Positions 25,137-35,646 are shown, counted from the first letter of the stretch. The stretch is DNA of 64,000 nucleotides from Sphingopyxis terrae subsp. terrae NBRC 15098 (GCF_001598815.1 NZ_BCZQ01000012.1:124001-188000), one strand, 5' to 3'. The notes: generated from the sequence alone by a model not told the origin. Numbers and translations are program-made.

Positions 25137-26044
25137 TGTGTCGCCGGCGCGCCGCGGGCCTTGCCCTGACGCTCGCCGCCGTCGTCACGCTGGCCGGGTG
25201 CGCATCGTCGCCCGCAGCGACCAACAGCGCCCGCGACAGCGCGCAGGCGAGCGTCGCGAACCGGATCGATGCGCTGGAAAAGAAAAGCGGCGGCCGGCTG
25301 GGTGTCGCCGTAACCGACCAGTTCGGCAAGCTGATCGTGGGGCACCGCGCCGACGAGCGTTTTGCGATGTGCTCGACCTTCAAGCTGCTGCTCGCCGCGC
25401 AGACGCTGACCGCGGCGAAGAATGGCGTGTCGCTGCGCACGCCGCTGGCCTTCACGCGCGCCGATCTGCTGCCGCACTCGCCGGGCGCCGAGCGCCTGCT
25501 CGATGCCGAGGGGAAGGGTGAATATCGCATCGGCTTCGCCGCCGAGGACGCCGTGGTGCTCAGCGACAATCTCGCCGCCAATCTGCTGCTCGATCATTTC
25601 GGCGGGCCGACCGCCTTCACCGATCATGTTCAGGCGACCGGCGATCTGGTGACGCGGCTCGACCGGGTGGAGCCCGACCTCAACGCCAATATTCCGGGCG
25701 ATCCGCGCGATACCACCAGCCCCGCAGCGATGGCGAAGAGCGCCGCCGCCTATATCTTCGGCGACAAGCTCGACCCCGCCTATCGCACGATGCTGCGCGA
25801 CTGGCTGGTCAAGAGCGAGACCGGGCTTGCGCGCATCCGCGCCGGCCTGCCCCGAACCTGGCACGTCGGCGACAAGACCGGGACGTGCGGCACCGCTTAT
25901 AATGACGTGGCGTTCGTCGAGGAGCCGGGCGGCGACAAATATATGATCGCCGTCTATCTCGACCGCCCCGCGCTGAAGGGCGATGCCGCCAATGCGATCA
26001 TCGCCGATGTTGCGCGCGCGGTGGCGGGCGACCGCACCGAATAG
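25136..26044 (+). CDS. bla: Class A beta-lactamase, lipoprotein signal
   Basis: A 302-residue serine beta-lactamase with a lipobox LAGC (Cys22). All class A elements are present: S80-T-F-K83 (Ambler 70/73), S143-D-N145 (130-132), E179-P-D-L-N (166-170, general base in the omega loop), and K247-T-G (234-236). C79 and C251 correspond to Ambler 69 and 238, the pair that forms a disulfide in KPC/NMC-A-type enzymes. The residue at the 105-like position reads as His in LLPHSPGAE, not Trp, so carbapenem activity cannot be assumed. It is translationally coupled to the ferredoxin gene and has no ampR-type neighbour. Likely a resident chromosomal enzyme. Confidence 0.93.
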   Translation: MCRRRAAGLALTLAAVVTLAGCASSPAATNSARDSAQASVANRIDALEKKSGGRLGVAVTDQFGKLIVGHRADERFAMCSTFKLLLAAQTLTAAKNGVSLRTPLAFTRADLLPHSPGAERLLDAEGKGEYRIGFAAEDAVVLSDNLAANLLLDHFGGPTAFTDHVQATGDLVTRLDRVEPDLNANIPGDPRDTTSPAAMAKSAAAYIFGDKLDPAYRTMLRDWLVKSETGLARIRAGLPRTWHVGDKTGTCGTAYNDVAFVEEPGGDKYMIAVYLDRPALKGDAANAIIADVARAVAGDRTE

Positions 26045-26053
26045 CCGCGCCGC

Positions 26054-26082
26054 TTGCAATTCGCGCCCGCCGCCGCCATATG
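26054..26082 (+). promoter_or_regulatory. Candidate promoter of the SRP RNA gene
   Basis: TTGCAA (26054-26059) and CATATG (26077-26082) are 17 bases apart, and the expected start about 7 bases later matches the 5' end deduced for the RNA from its terminal stem. The boxes match the consensus only in part. Confidence 0.45.
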
Positions 26083-26087
26083 CGCGC

Positions 26088-26178
26088 CGGGAGTCGGGCG
26101 GACGCAGTCTTCGCTAACCCGGTCAGGTCCGGAAGGAAGCAGCCGCAACGAATTCGCTGCGGGTCGTTCCGGCTCCCA
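26088..26178 (+). ncRNA. ffs: Signal recognition particle RNA (4.5S, small bacterial type)
   Basis: The universally conserved apical core GGTCAGGTCCGGAAGGAAGC is present around 26127-26150, flanked by the arms GGGAGTCGGG (5') and TTCCGGCTCCC (3') that close the long helix. The ~90-base size fits the 4.5S type. The RNA pairs with Ffh to target nascent membrane proteins. Exact ends are estimated from the stem. Confidence 0.93.
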
Positions 26179-26265
26179 CCCATTTCCACCATTTTCGACC
26201 GAGCGGCGGCTTGACCGCCCGCAATTGCTCGCACACCCTGCGCACCGCAGCAGGGGAGGATGGGC

Positions 26266-27312
26266 ATGAAATATGGTGTTCCGGCCGGACTGGGCGCGGC
26301 GGTCTTGCTCGTCATGGGGGCGGCGCAGAGCTCGACAGCGTATGAAATCAAGCCGAAACAGCCCAATCACGAGCGGCTGACCGCGCTGGCCGAGCGGTGC
26401 CTTACCGCCGCCGCCGGTGCCTTGCCCAGCCATTGCCCGCTGCCCCGCACCGCGGCCGAGTTTGCCGCGACCGACATTGGCGGGTCGGTCTACGCCGATG
26501 CCGTCCGCTGGCCGGACGATCCGACGCGCCAGATCAGTGCGACGGGCCTCGGCAAGATTGCGGTCAATCTTGGCGCCGAACGCTGCAAGAAGCATGTCGG
26601 GCCGGGCAAGCCCTTTGGCGGCCTGATGTGCAACAGCCATTATGGCGCGCTGCAATTCCTGCACGCCATGCGCCCGACGGCGGGCGAGGCGCCATCCGAA
26701 ACACGCGCCAAGATTCTCGGCTGGACGCGCGCGGCCTTTGCCATTGCAACTGGGCAGGGCGTTGATGCGACGACGGGATATTGCACCTATTTCCGAAGCC
26801 AATCTCCGGCGCTTGCGGAGGCATTTGCGCCGCCCGGCTTTCCCTATTGCGACGACCGGACCAAAGGCGGGAAAAGCTATAAGGCGTGGCGCGTGCATAC
26901 GCTGTTCACGCTCGAATGCCGCAATCCCGTCGCGTCGACCAAATGCAGCGAATTGACCGGCGATGCCGCAGCCGATCTCGCACGCAAGCGCGCGGCCGGC
27001 GCTTTGCTGCATCTGATCCAGGACAGTTTCTCGCAAAGCCATACGGCGCGGGGCGGCGCTTTTCCCGCCGGCCCCTACAGCGCTCGCGTCGTGTGCCTGC
27101 CGGTGCGCGAATATTATGATTATGCCCAGAATAGCGGCGTCCATCCGGCGGCCGACAAGGCGCCGACCTTCGACCTTGCCGGCTGCGCCGACGGGCCGGT
27201 GGCCGATCCGATCACCGCGTCGGCGCAGATGCTCTGGCTGATCGAGCAGCGCGCGAATCCCGATGCGGCGGTAAAGCTGATGGCGGAGGCGGTTCTGGGC
27301 GCGGCGACCTGA
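26266..27312 (+). CDS. Secreted zinc phospholipase C / P1-nuclease-like protein
   Basis: A 348-residue exported protein. The signal peptide is GVPAGLGAAVLLVMGAAQSSTA. The segment ALLHLIQDSFSQSHTARGG resembles the HxxxD...SH core of the zinc-dependent phospholipase C and S1/P1 nuclease superfamily, and NHERLTALAERCL near the mature N-terminus supplies another His as expected for its zinc site. Eight or more cysteines in the mature part suggest disulfides. The second ATG (26266) is chosen because GGGGAGG lies 6-7 bases before it, while it touches the ATG at 26260. Substrate unknown; the family match is by motif only. Confidence 0.55.
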   Translation: MKYGVPAGLGAAVLLVMGAAQSSTAYEIKPKQPNHERLTALAERCLTAAAGALPSHCPLPRTAAEFAATDIGGSVYADAVRWPDDPTRQISATGLGKIAVNLGAERCKKHVGPGKPFGGLMCNSHYGALQFLHAMRPTAGEAPSETRAKILGWTRAAFAIATGQGVDATTGYCTYFRSQSPALAEAFAPPGFPYCDDRTKGGKSYKAWRVHTLFTLECRNPVASTKCSELTGDAAADLARKRAAGALLHLIQDSFSQSHTARGGAFPAGPYSARVVCLPVREYYDYAQNSGVHPAADKAPTFDLAGCADGPVADPITASAQMLWLIEQRANPDAAVKLMAEAVLGAAT

Positions 27313-27371
27313 CGCGTAGCGGCGCGCGCATACCCTTCGACAATCGGCGCGGCGCATCCTAAAGACCGGCT

Positions 27372-29105
27372 ATGGACGATTCCGCCGACGACACTCCGAT
27401 GCTGGGCATGGACTTGCCAGAGGCGGCGCCCGCGCCTCCCTCGAACGGGCCTTACCGCGTCCTTGCCCGCAAATATCGGCCGCAGACCTTTGCCGAACTA
27501 ATCGGGCAGGATGCGATGGTCCGCACGCTCGGCAACGCGATCGCGCGCGACCGGCTGGCGCATGCGTTCCTGATGACCGGGGTGCGCGGGGTCGGCAAGA
27601 CGTCGACCGCGCGATTGATCGCCAAGGCGCTCAACTGCATCGGCCCCGACGGGCAGGGCGGGCCCACGATCGATCCGTGCGGCGTGTGCGAGCCGTGCCG
27701 CGCGATCACCGAAGGGCGTCATATCGACGTGATCGAGATGGACGCCGCATCGAACACCGGCGTCGACGATGTGCGCGAGATTATCGAGGCGGTGCGCTAT
27801 GCTGCGGTGTCGGCGCGCTACAAGATCTATATCATCGACGAAGTGCACATGTTGTCGCGTAACGCGTTCAATGCGCTGCTGAAAACGCTGGAAGAACCGC
27901 CGCCGCACGTCAAATTCCTGTTCGCCACGACCGAGGTGAACAAGGTGCCGGTGACGGTGCTGTCGCGCTGTCAGCGGTTCGACCTGCGGCGCATCACGCC
28001 CGACATGCTGTTCGCGCATTTCAGTTCGATCCTGCAGAAAGAGGGCGTCGAGGCCGAGGCGCCTGCCATCTGGCTGATCGCCAATGCCGCCGAAGGATCG
28101 GTGCGCGACGGGCTTTCGATCCTCGACCAGGCGATTGCCCACGCCGATCTGGAAGCCGATGGCGCGGGCGGCGGGCGGATTTCGGCCGACCAGGTCCGCA
28201 CGATGCTGGGTCTGTCGGACCGCACGGCGATTGCGCAGTTGATGGCGACCGTGCTTGGCGGCGATGCGGGCGCCGCGATCGACCTTGCGCGCGCCCAATA
28301 TGCGCTGGGGATCGAGCCGGTCGCGATGGTGCGCGGGTTGATGGACCTGACGCACGCGGTGACGCTGGCCAAGGTGGCGCGCCACGACGATCCGGCGCTG
28401 GCCGCCGCCGACCGCGAACGCATCGGCGATTGGGCCCAGAAGCTGGGCTTCGCACCGCTCAACCGGCTGTGGCAATTGCTGCTCAAGGGGCATGACGAGG
28501 TGCTGCGCGCGAACAATCCGCTCGAGCATCTGGAAATGCTGTTGCTGCGCGTGATCTATGCTGCGTCGCTGCCCGATCCGGGCGAACTGGCGAAGCTGCT
28601 CGAATCGGGCGGCGTTCCGGCGATGCCGCTTGTAGCGCCGCAAGCAGCGCCCGCGGGCGATACGCCCGGCGCGTCGGTTGCGGCCGACACGCCGCCGCCA
28701 GCGGTCGAGGCACCCGAAGCACCGCCTCCCGCGGCGCTGACCATCGCGCAGATTCACCAGCTGCTCGAATCGACGGGCAATCACCGGCTAGCGGTCGATG
28801 TCTATGACCATATGCGGCTGATCGCGCTCGAACCGGGGACGCTGACGTTCGCGCCCGTTCCGGCGCTCGGCGAAGGCTTTGCCCGCGATCTGGCCGACGC
28901 GCTGCTCGCTGCGACGGGCAATCGCTGGTCGGTGCGCGCGGGCGAGGGTGAAGGCCGGCCCAGCCTGGCGCAAATGCGCGCCGCGAAGCTGGCCGACAAT
29001 GATGCGCGAATCCGCGAACTGCCCGTGGTAAAGGCCGTTCTGGCGGCATTTCCCGACGCAAGACTTGTCGAGGATGGCGACAATCGCCATAAGTCCGCCC
29101 CATGA
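27372..29105 (+). CDS. dnaX: DNA polymerase III subunit gamma/tau
   Basis: A 577-residue clamp-loader ATPase. Walker A is GVRGVGKTSTAR, the zinc-binding module has cysteines in LNCIGPDGQGGP...CGVCEPCRAI, Walker B is IYIIDEVHML, and sensor 1 is FLFATTEVNKVP followed by the arginine-finger SRCQRFDLRR. A Pro/Ala-rich linker (~residues 418-455) separates the ATPase from the tau C-terminal domain. Programmed frameshifting to make gamma is not evident. The stop overlaps the ybaB start (ATGA). Confidence 0.96.
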   Translation: MDDSADDTPMLGMDLPEAAPAPPSNGPYRVLARKYRPQTFAELIGQDAMVRTLGNAIARDRLAHAFLMTGVRGVGKTSTARLIAKALNCIGPDGQGGPTIDPCGVCEPCRAITEGRHIDVIEMDAASNTGVDDVREIIEAVRYAAVSARYKIYIIDEVHMLSRNAFNALLKTLEEPPPHVKFLFATTEVNKVPVTVLSRCQRFDLRRITPDMLFAHFSSILQKEGVEAEAPAIWLIANAAEGSVRDGLSILDQAIAHADLEADGAGGGRISADQVRTMLGLSDRTAIAQLMATVLGGDAGAAIDLARAQYALGIEPVAMVRGLMDLTHAVTLAKVARHDDPALAAADRERIGDWAQKLGFAPLNRLWQLLLKGHDEVLRANNPLEHLEMLLLRVIYAASLPDPGELAKLLESGGVPAMPLVAPQAAPAGDTPGASVAADTPPPAVEAPEAPPPAALTIAQIHQLLESTGNHRLAVDVYDHMRLIALEPGTLTFAPVPALGEGFARDLADALLAATGNRWSVRAGEGEGRPSLAQMRAAKLADNDARIRELPVVKAVLAAFPDARLVEDGDNRHKSAP

Positions 29106-29437
29106 AATCGATCGAAGAAATGATGAAGGCGGCGCAGGAAGCGGCTGCCACGGTGCAGGCCCAGATGCAGGAGGCGCAGGCGAAGCTCGACAATGTCGAG
29201 GTCGAGGGCGTTTCGGGCGGCGGTCTGGTCAGGATCACCGCGACCGCCAAGGGCCGGATCAAGGCGATCGCGATCGACGACAGCCTGATGGTTCCCGCCG
29301 AAAAGCAGATGCTCGAAGACCTGCTTGCCGCTGCGTTCAATGACGCGCGCGAAAAGGCCGATCAGGCGAGCAACGAGGAAATGGGCAAGATGACCAGCGG
29401 CCTGCCGCTGCCGCCCGGGTTCAAGCTGCCGTTTTGA
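29102..29437 (+). CDS. ybaB: YbaB/EbfC nucleoid-associated protein
   Basis: A 111-residue DNA-binding protein with the typical helix-sheet-helix layout: amphipathic N-terminal helix rich in Gln/Ala (IEEMMKAAQEAAATVQAQMQ), the beta part VEVEGVSGGGLVRITATAKGRIKAIAID, and a closing helix. It coats DNA as a dimer. It is coupled to dnaX, the near-universal bacterial order dnaX-ybaB; recR does not follow, a palindromic repeat comes next. Confidence 0.95.
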   Translation: MKSIEEMMKAAQEAAATVQAQMQEAQAKLDNVEVEGVSGGGLVRITATAKGRIKAIAIDDSLMVPAEKQMLEDLLAAAFNDAREKADQASNEEMGKMTSGLPLPPGFKLPF

Positions 29438-29446
29438 CGAATTGAT

Positions 29447-29579
29447 CCTCCCTGTGGCGGAGCCATGGGGAAGGCGGGACCGCCGCCGCAGGCGGTGGTG
29501 GAGGGGCGGCGACATTGCGTCATTGGCCCCTCCGTCAGCCCTTCGGGCTGCCAGCTCCCCATGGCTTTGCCACAGGGAC
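29447..29579. repeat. Large palindromic repeat, copy B
   Basis: Same element as at 22705-22839: TCCTCCCTGT start, GTGGTGGAGGGGCGGCG, GCCCCTCCGTCAGCCCTTC, and a CCCCATGGCTTTGCCACAGG end, about 80 percent alike by eye. It sits between ybaB and lon, and could act as a terminator-like hairpin. The remaining ~110 bases to the lon start hold its presumed promoter, which I cannot place. Confidence 0.85.
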
Positions 29580-29693
29580 GAGAAATGCCCATTCACCGCA
29601 CCGTCATTGAATGCGCGCCAAGTTACGCCATATTAGCGATAACCACCCTATTAAAAGGGCGGCGCGCGGTCTTGCGCCCGCCCAGGAGCCCTG

Positions 29694-32090
<2,397 letters not shown>

Positions 32091-32132
32091 CCGGACCGCC
32101 GACGGGGCTTCCGCAAGGGCCTTTTCATCGCA

Positions 32133-32154
32133 AAATCGGCATTTTGGCCGGTTT
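32133..32154 (+). terminator. Possible terminator after lon
   Basis: AAATCGGC (32133-32140) pairs with GCCGGTTT (32147-32154), eight pairs including one U-G, followed within ten bases by CTTTTT. It lies 43 bases past the lon stop and just before the HU promoter. Confidence 0.4.
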
Positions 32155-32170
32155 CGCGCCGCTTTTTGCT

Positions 32171-32199
32171 TTGACAAGGCGGGGCGAAACATCGTTAGT
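32171..32199 (+). promoter_or_regulatory. Promoter of the HU gene
   Basis: A consensus -35 box TTGACA (32171-32176) is followed after 17 bases by GTTAGT (32194-32199) as a weak -10 box. It lies 63-91 bases before the HU start. Confidence 0.5.
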
Positions 32200-32261
32200 G
32201 GCGCGCCATGGCTTCGGGCCATGAGAATCATTCAACAACCACACACAGGGGTTCCTTAGGC

Positions 32262-32534
32262 ATGAACAAACAAGACCTGATCGCCGCCGTCGCTGACTCG
32301 AGCGGCCTCACCAAGGGCGATGCGAGCAAGGCTGTCGAAGCTGTGTTCGATTCGATCACCGGCGCGCTGAAGAAGGGCGGCGAAGTCCGTCTCGTCGGCT
32401 TCGGCACCTTCGCGGTCAGCAAGCGCAAGGCGTCGACCGGCCGTAACCCGCGCACCGGCGAAACGATGACCATCGCGGCGTCGAACCAGCCGAAGTTCAA
32501 GGCCGGCAAGGCCCTCAAGGACGCCGTCAACTAA
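32262..32534 (+). CDS. hup: HU-family DNA-binding protein
   Basis: A 90-residue histone-like protein that dimerises and bends DNA. The N-terminal MNKQDLIAAVADSSGLTKGD, the central VRLVGFGTFAVSKRKAS and the DNA-intercalating arm GRNPRTGETMTIAAS are canonical. The ATG at 32262 is used although the frame is open from 32208; the residues before it lack homology. It has its own promoter and terminator. Confidence 0.97.
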   Translation: MNKQDLIAAVADSSGLTKGDASKAVEAVFDSITGALKKGGEVRLVGFGTFAVSKRKASTGRNPRTGETMTIAASNQPKFKAGKALKDAVN

Positions 32535-32563
32535 TCGCTGGCGCTTCTTGACGAAGAAACATC

Positions 32564-32591
32564 TCGGGCCGTGGCGCAAGCTGCGGCCCGA
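32564..32591 (+). terminator. Terminator after the HU gene
   Basis: TCGGGCCG (32564-32571) pairs perfectly with CGGCCCGA (32584-32591), with a 12-base loop and a following TTTGCATTT. It is 30 bases after the HU stop. Confidence 0.65.
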
Positions 32592-32696
32592 TTTGCATTT
32601 CGGGGGTGCCGAGTCGCAAATCGGCGTTGCAATCGCGGCGCGAGCGGTTATGGACGACCCGCTTTCGGACGCGGCGCAGCCGCTTCGGTCCGGGAC

Positions 32697-32771
32697 GGGC
32701 GCGTAGCTCAGCGGTAGAGCACACCCTTCACACGGGTGGGGTCACAGGTTCAATCCCTGTCGCGCCCACCA
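32697..32771 (+). tRNA. tRNA-Val (anticodon CAC)
   Basis: The acceptor stem GGGCGCG pairs with CGCGCCC, then A and an encoded CCA. The anticodon stem CACCC/GGGTG encloses TTCACAC, giving anticodon CAC. D arm GCTCAGCGGTAGAGC and T arm ACAGGTTCAATCCCTGT are normal. Size 75 bases. Confidence 0.96.
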
Positions 32772-32868
32772 TCGCCGGGTTGACCGGTCGGTGGCCGTCG
32801 CATTGTAAAACATCGGCTGACGGGGCCATTCATCGCCTATTCAATGCATAGGGGCTAAATCTCCCGGC

Positions 32869-33183
32869 ATGATCCGCACCCTGACCTTCTCGATTGCCTC
32901 GGCACTGCTGCTTGCTTCAGCCGGTCCTGCGGCTGCGCGCGGCGATCGCGACCGCGATCAGGACAATTTGCGCGAAGCGGCGGCGCAGGGGCAGGTAATC
33001 CCGCTCAACCGCCTGATCGCCGATGTCCGTTCGCGCGCGCCCTACAGCAATATGACCTATCTCGGCGGCCCGCAGTTCGATGCGCGCCAGATGGTCTATG
33101 CCCTCAAGTTCATGGACGGCAGCCAGGTGGTGATCGTCTATGTCGACGCGCGCACCGGCCGGATCGTCGGCCGCAGACCCTGA
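32869..33183 (+). CDS. Exported PepSY-like protein
   Basis: A 104-residue secreted protein with signal peptide TLTFSIASALLLASAGPAAA. The mature part resembles one PepSY domain: a helix (PLNRLIADVRSRAPYSN), then strands MVYALKFMDGSQVVIVYVDARTGRIVGRR, ending in the typical DxxTGxIV turn. A similar ending is present in the RcnB-like protein at 4.2 kb. PepSY proteins next to response regulators are thought to act in periplasmic sensing or peptidase inhibition. The two-component pair follows after 100 bases. Confidence 0.75.
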   Translation: MIRTLTFSIASALLLASAGPAAARGDRDRDQDNLREAAAQGQVIPLNRLIADVRSRAPYSNMTYLGGPQFDARQMVYALKFMDGSQVVIVYVDARTGRIVGRRP

Positions 33184-33283
33184 CATTTTTCGCTGCAACG
33201 ACATTTTGCGATGATCGTTGCGTCTTGGTAGAGAGGCGTTCGGCCCGCCCTGTCCGGCGGGTTCGCAGACGAAAGGTGCCTGA

Positions 33284-33949
33284 ATGCGGATTTTGATTGT
33301 CGAAGACGAACCCACGCTGGGTCCGCAGCTCAAGGCGACGCTGGAGGGGAACGGCTATGCCGTCGACCTCGCGACCGATGGCGAAGACGGGCACTTCCTG
33401 GGCTCGACCGAAGATTATGACGCCGCGATCCTCGACCTCGGCCTGCCCGAAGTCGACGGGCTGACCGTGCTCGATCGCTGGCGCCGCGAAAAGCGCAACT
33501 TTCCCGTTCTCGTGCTGACCGCGCGCGACAGCTGGTCGGACAAGGTCGCCGGGCTCGACGCGGGTGCCGACGATTATCTCGCCAAGCCGTTCCAGACCGA
33601 GGAATTGATCGCTCGTCTGCGCGCGCTGATCCGCCGCGCCTCTGGCAATGCGTCGAGCGAGTTGATCGCGGGCAAGGTGCGGCTCGACACGCGCTCGGGC
33701 CGCGTCACGCTCGATGGCGAGCCGGTCAAGCTGACCGCGCAGGAATATAAACTCCTGTCCTATCTGCTGCACCACAAGGGCAAGGTCGTGTCGCGCACCG
33801 AACTGATCGAGCATATCTACGATCAGGATTTCGATCGCGATTCGAACACGATCGAGGTGTTCGTCACCCGCATCCGCAAGAAACTGGGCGCCGACATCAT
33901 CACGACAATCCGCGGCCTCGGATATCAGCTCGACGATCCGCAGGGCTGA
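33284..33949 (+). CDS. OmpR/PhoP-family response regulator
   Basis: A 221-residue two-domain regulator. The receiver has the acidic pair in VEDEP, the phosphoacceptor Asp51 in AAILDLGLPEVDG, and Lys in DDYLAKPF. The C-terminal winged helix (residues ~125-220) shows VKLTAQEYKLLSYLLHHKGKVVSRTEL and NTIEVFVTRIRKKLG. It is followed two bases later by its histidine kinase gene, and a PepSY gene precedes it; the layout is that of PhoP/PhoQ- or ColR-type systems. Confidence 0.95.
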   Translation: MRILIVEDEPTLGPQLKATLEGNGYAVDLATDGEDGHFLGSTEDYDAAILDLGLPEVDGLTVLDRWRREKRNFPVLVLTARDSWSDKVAGLDAGADDYLAKPFQTEELIARLRALIRRASGNASSELIAGKVRLDTRSGRVTLDGEPVKLTAQEYKLLSYLLHHKGKVVSRTELIEHIYDQDFDRDSNTIEVFVTRIRKKLGADIITTIRGLGYQLDDPQG

Positions 33950-33951
33950 TC

Positions 33952-35358
33952 ATGGCCGAGGCCGACGCCGCCTCGCCGATCGCGCCCGGCCCCGAAACCC
34001 GCACGGAGCCGGCCGCGCTGGCGAGCCTCACGACAGGCTCGCTCGCGCGGCGCATGATTGCGATTGCGGCGCTGTGGATTTCGGTGCTGCTGATCGGCGG
34101 CGGCTTCGCGCTCGACCGGGTGCTGACCGGCGCGATCACGCGCAACTTCGATTCGAGCCTCGAATATGTGCTGATCGCGATGATCCGCTCGTCGGAGATC
34201 GGCCCCGATGGCGAGGTGCGGCTGATCGAGCCACTCGGCGACCAGCGCTTCCTCGAACCCTATAGCGGCCTTTATTGGCAGATCAGCGGCGGCGGGCAGG
34301 AGCCCTATCGCTCGCGCTCGCTGTGGGAGCGCACGCTCAAATCGCCCAAGCCGCACGTCGATACCGGGCTTCATACCTATGACAGCACGCAGTTTCCCGA
34401 CGAACAGCTGCGCATATTGGAGCGCAACGTCATCCTTCCGGGCAGCAAGACCAACTGGCGTTTCCAGATCGCACAGTCGCGTCAGGCACTCGACGAGCAA
34501 ATCCGCGCGGTGCGCGCGACGCTGATTCCCAGCCTGGGGCTGCTTGGCGTCGGGCTGATCGTTCTGGCCGCGCTGCAGACCTTTTACGGCCTCTGGCCGC
34601 TGCGCCACATCCGGCGCGCGATCGCAGCGATGCGCGGCGGTGAAAACCGCCGCGTCATCGCGCCGCTGCCGCTGGAGGTGCAGCCGATGGTCGAGGAATT
34701 GAACGCGCTGCTCGCGCATAACGAAAAGCAGGCAGAGGAGGCGCGGCTGCACGCCGGCAATCTGGCGCATGCGCTCAAGACGCCGCTGACCGTGCTGCTC
34801 AACAGCGCCGCGGGGTCGGACAGCGAACTTGCGGAAACGATCCGGCGCGAGGCGGCGACGATGCGGCGGCAGGTCGATCATCATCTGGCGCGCGCGCGGG
34901 CGGTCGGGCGCCGCGGGGCGGCGCAGGCGCGCGCCGTTGTCTGGGACAGCGTCGACAGCGTGCTGCGCGCGCTGACCCGCCTCCATCCCGACGTGCGTTT
35001 CGACGAGGCGGGCGACAAGACGCTGGTGGCGCGCGTCGAGCGGCAGGATCTGGACGAATTGATCGGAAACCTGCTCGAAAATGCGGCCAAATATGGCGGC
35101 GGGAGCGTTTTCGTGACCGTGCAGCGCGCGGGCGGCATGGCCGAGATATTGATCGAGGACGACGGCCCCGGCATTTCGCCCGCCGACCGTCAGCGTATCT
35201 TCGACCGCGGCGTCCGGCTCGACAGCGGCAAGCCGGGGACGGGGCTTGGCCTCGCCATCGTCCGCGACGTTGCTGAAATCTATGGCGGCAGCGTCGCGCT
35301 CGAAGAGAGCGAGGATCTTGGCGGGACGCTCGTACGGCTCAAACTGCCCGCCGGCTAG
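33952..35358 (+). CDS. Sensor histidine kinase (PhoQ-like)
   Basis: A 468-residue inner-membrane kinase. Two membrane helices (~35-58 and ~191-211) enclose a ~130-residue periplasmic sensor. The phosphorylated His273 is in GNLAHALKTPLTVLL. The ATPase has N box LIGNLLENAAKYGG, G1 DDGPGISPADRQRIF and G2 GTGLGLAIV. The HALKTPL form of the H box is the variant found in PhoQ-like kinases. The sensor domain has no clear acidic metal patch, so the signal is unknown. Coupled to the response regulator gene. Confidence 0.93.
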   Translation: MAEADAASPIAPGPETRTEPAALASLTTGSLARRMIAIAALWISVLLIGGGFALDRVLTGAITRNFDSSLEYVLIAMIRSSEIGPDGEVRLIEPLGDQRFLEPYSGLYWQISGGGQEPYRSRSLWERTLKSPKPHVDTGLHTYDSTQFPDEQLRILERNVILPGSKTNWRFQIAQSRQALDEQIRAVRATLIPSLGLLGVGLIVLAALQTFYGLWPLRHIRRAIAAMRGGENRRVIAPLPLEVQPMVEELNALLAHNEKQAEEARLHAGNLAHALKTPLTVLLNSAAGSDSELAETIRREAATMRRQVDHHLARARAVGRRGAAQARAVVWDSVDSVLRALTRLHPDVRFDEAGDKTLVARVERQDLDELIGNLLENAAKYGGGSVFVTVQRAGGMAEILIEDDGPGISPADRQRIFDRGVRLDSGKPGTGLGLAIVRDVAEIYGGSVALEESEDLGGTLVRLKLPAG

Positions 35359-35376
35359 GTGCGCCGCGCAAAAGAA

Positions 35377-35404
35377 AAGGCCCACCGGCGGACCGGCGGG
35401 CCTT
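35377..35404 (+). terminator. Terminator after the two-component operon
   Basis: AAGGCCCACCGG and CCGGCGGGCCTT form a 12-base stem with one mismatch and a CGGA loop; an A-rich foot (AAAAGAAAA) lies on the upstream side, so it may also serve the convergent small gene. Confidence 0.65.
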
Positions 35405-35466
35405 CGATTGTGGAAATATGCGGGGCCGGTGCGACATGCCTGAAAGGCGGCCGGCCCGTGGCTGCG

Positions 35467-35646
35467 TTACGGCGCGAGGATCGCGACGGTCAGATAGACC
35501 AGCAGCGGCAGGCCGAAGCCCAGCAAAGTCAGTGCCACAAAGGCGACGCGCGTCCACAAGACGTCGAAGCCGAAGTGGTCCGCCATGCCGGCGCAGACGC
35601 CGAAGACCATGCCATCGCGACGATTCTTGCGAAAACCCTGTTTCAT
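35467..35646 (-). CDS. Small PspC-domain membrane protein
   Basis: A 59-residue protein made only of a PspC module. It has a basic start (MKQGFRKNRRDG), the family segment MVFGVCAGMADHFGFDVLWTRV, and a single membrane helix from about residue 34 to 57. In PspC proteins this part takes part in membrane-stress signalling with PspA/PspF. Here the protein is half the size of E. coli PspC and no pspA or pspF is nearby. The ribosome site is the purine-rich GGAAAGGAAAG. It follows the 42-residue gene on the same strand. Confidence 0.85.
   Translation of the reverse strand: MKQGFRKNRRDGMVFGVCAGMADHFGFDVLWTRVAFVALTLLGFGLPLLVYLTVAILAP

Noticed and set aside
25136..26044. Calling the beta-lactamase a carbapenemase
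   Set aside because: The cysteine pair fits, but the 105-like position reads His instead of Trp and activity cannot be deduced. Left as class A beta-lactamase.
27372..29105. Programmed frameshift site in dnaX to make gamma
   Set aside because: No A-rich slippery run with a following hairpin is visible in the linker region; the gene encodes a full-length tau.
29580..29693. Heat-shock (sigma-32) promoter for lon
   Set aside because: A CCCTATTA element exists but no matching -35 box at the right distance, so it cannot be supported.
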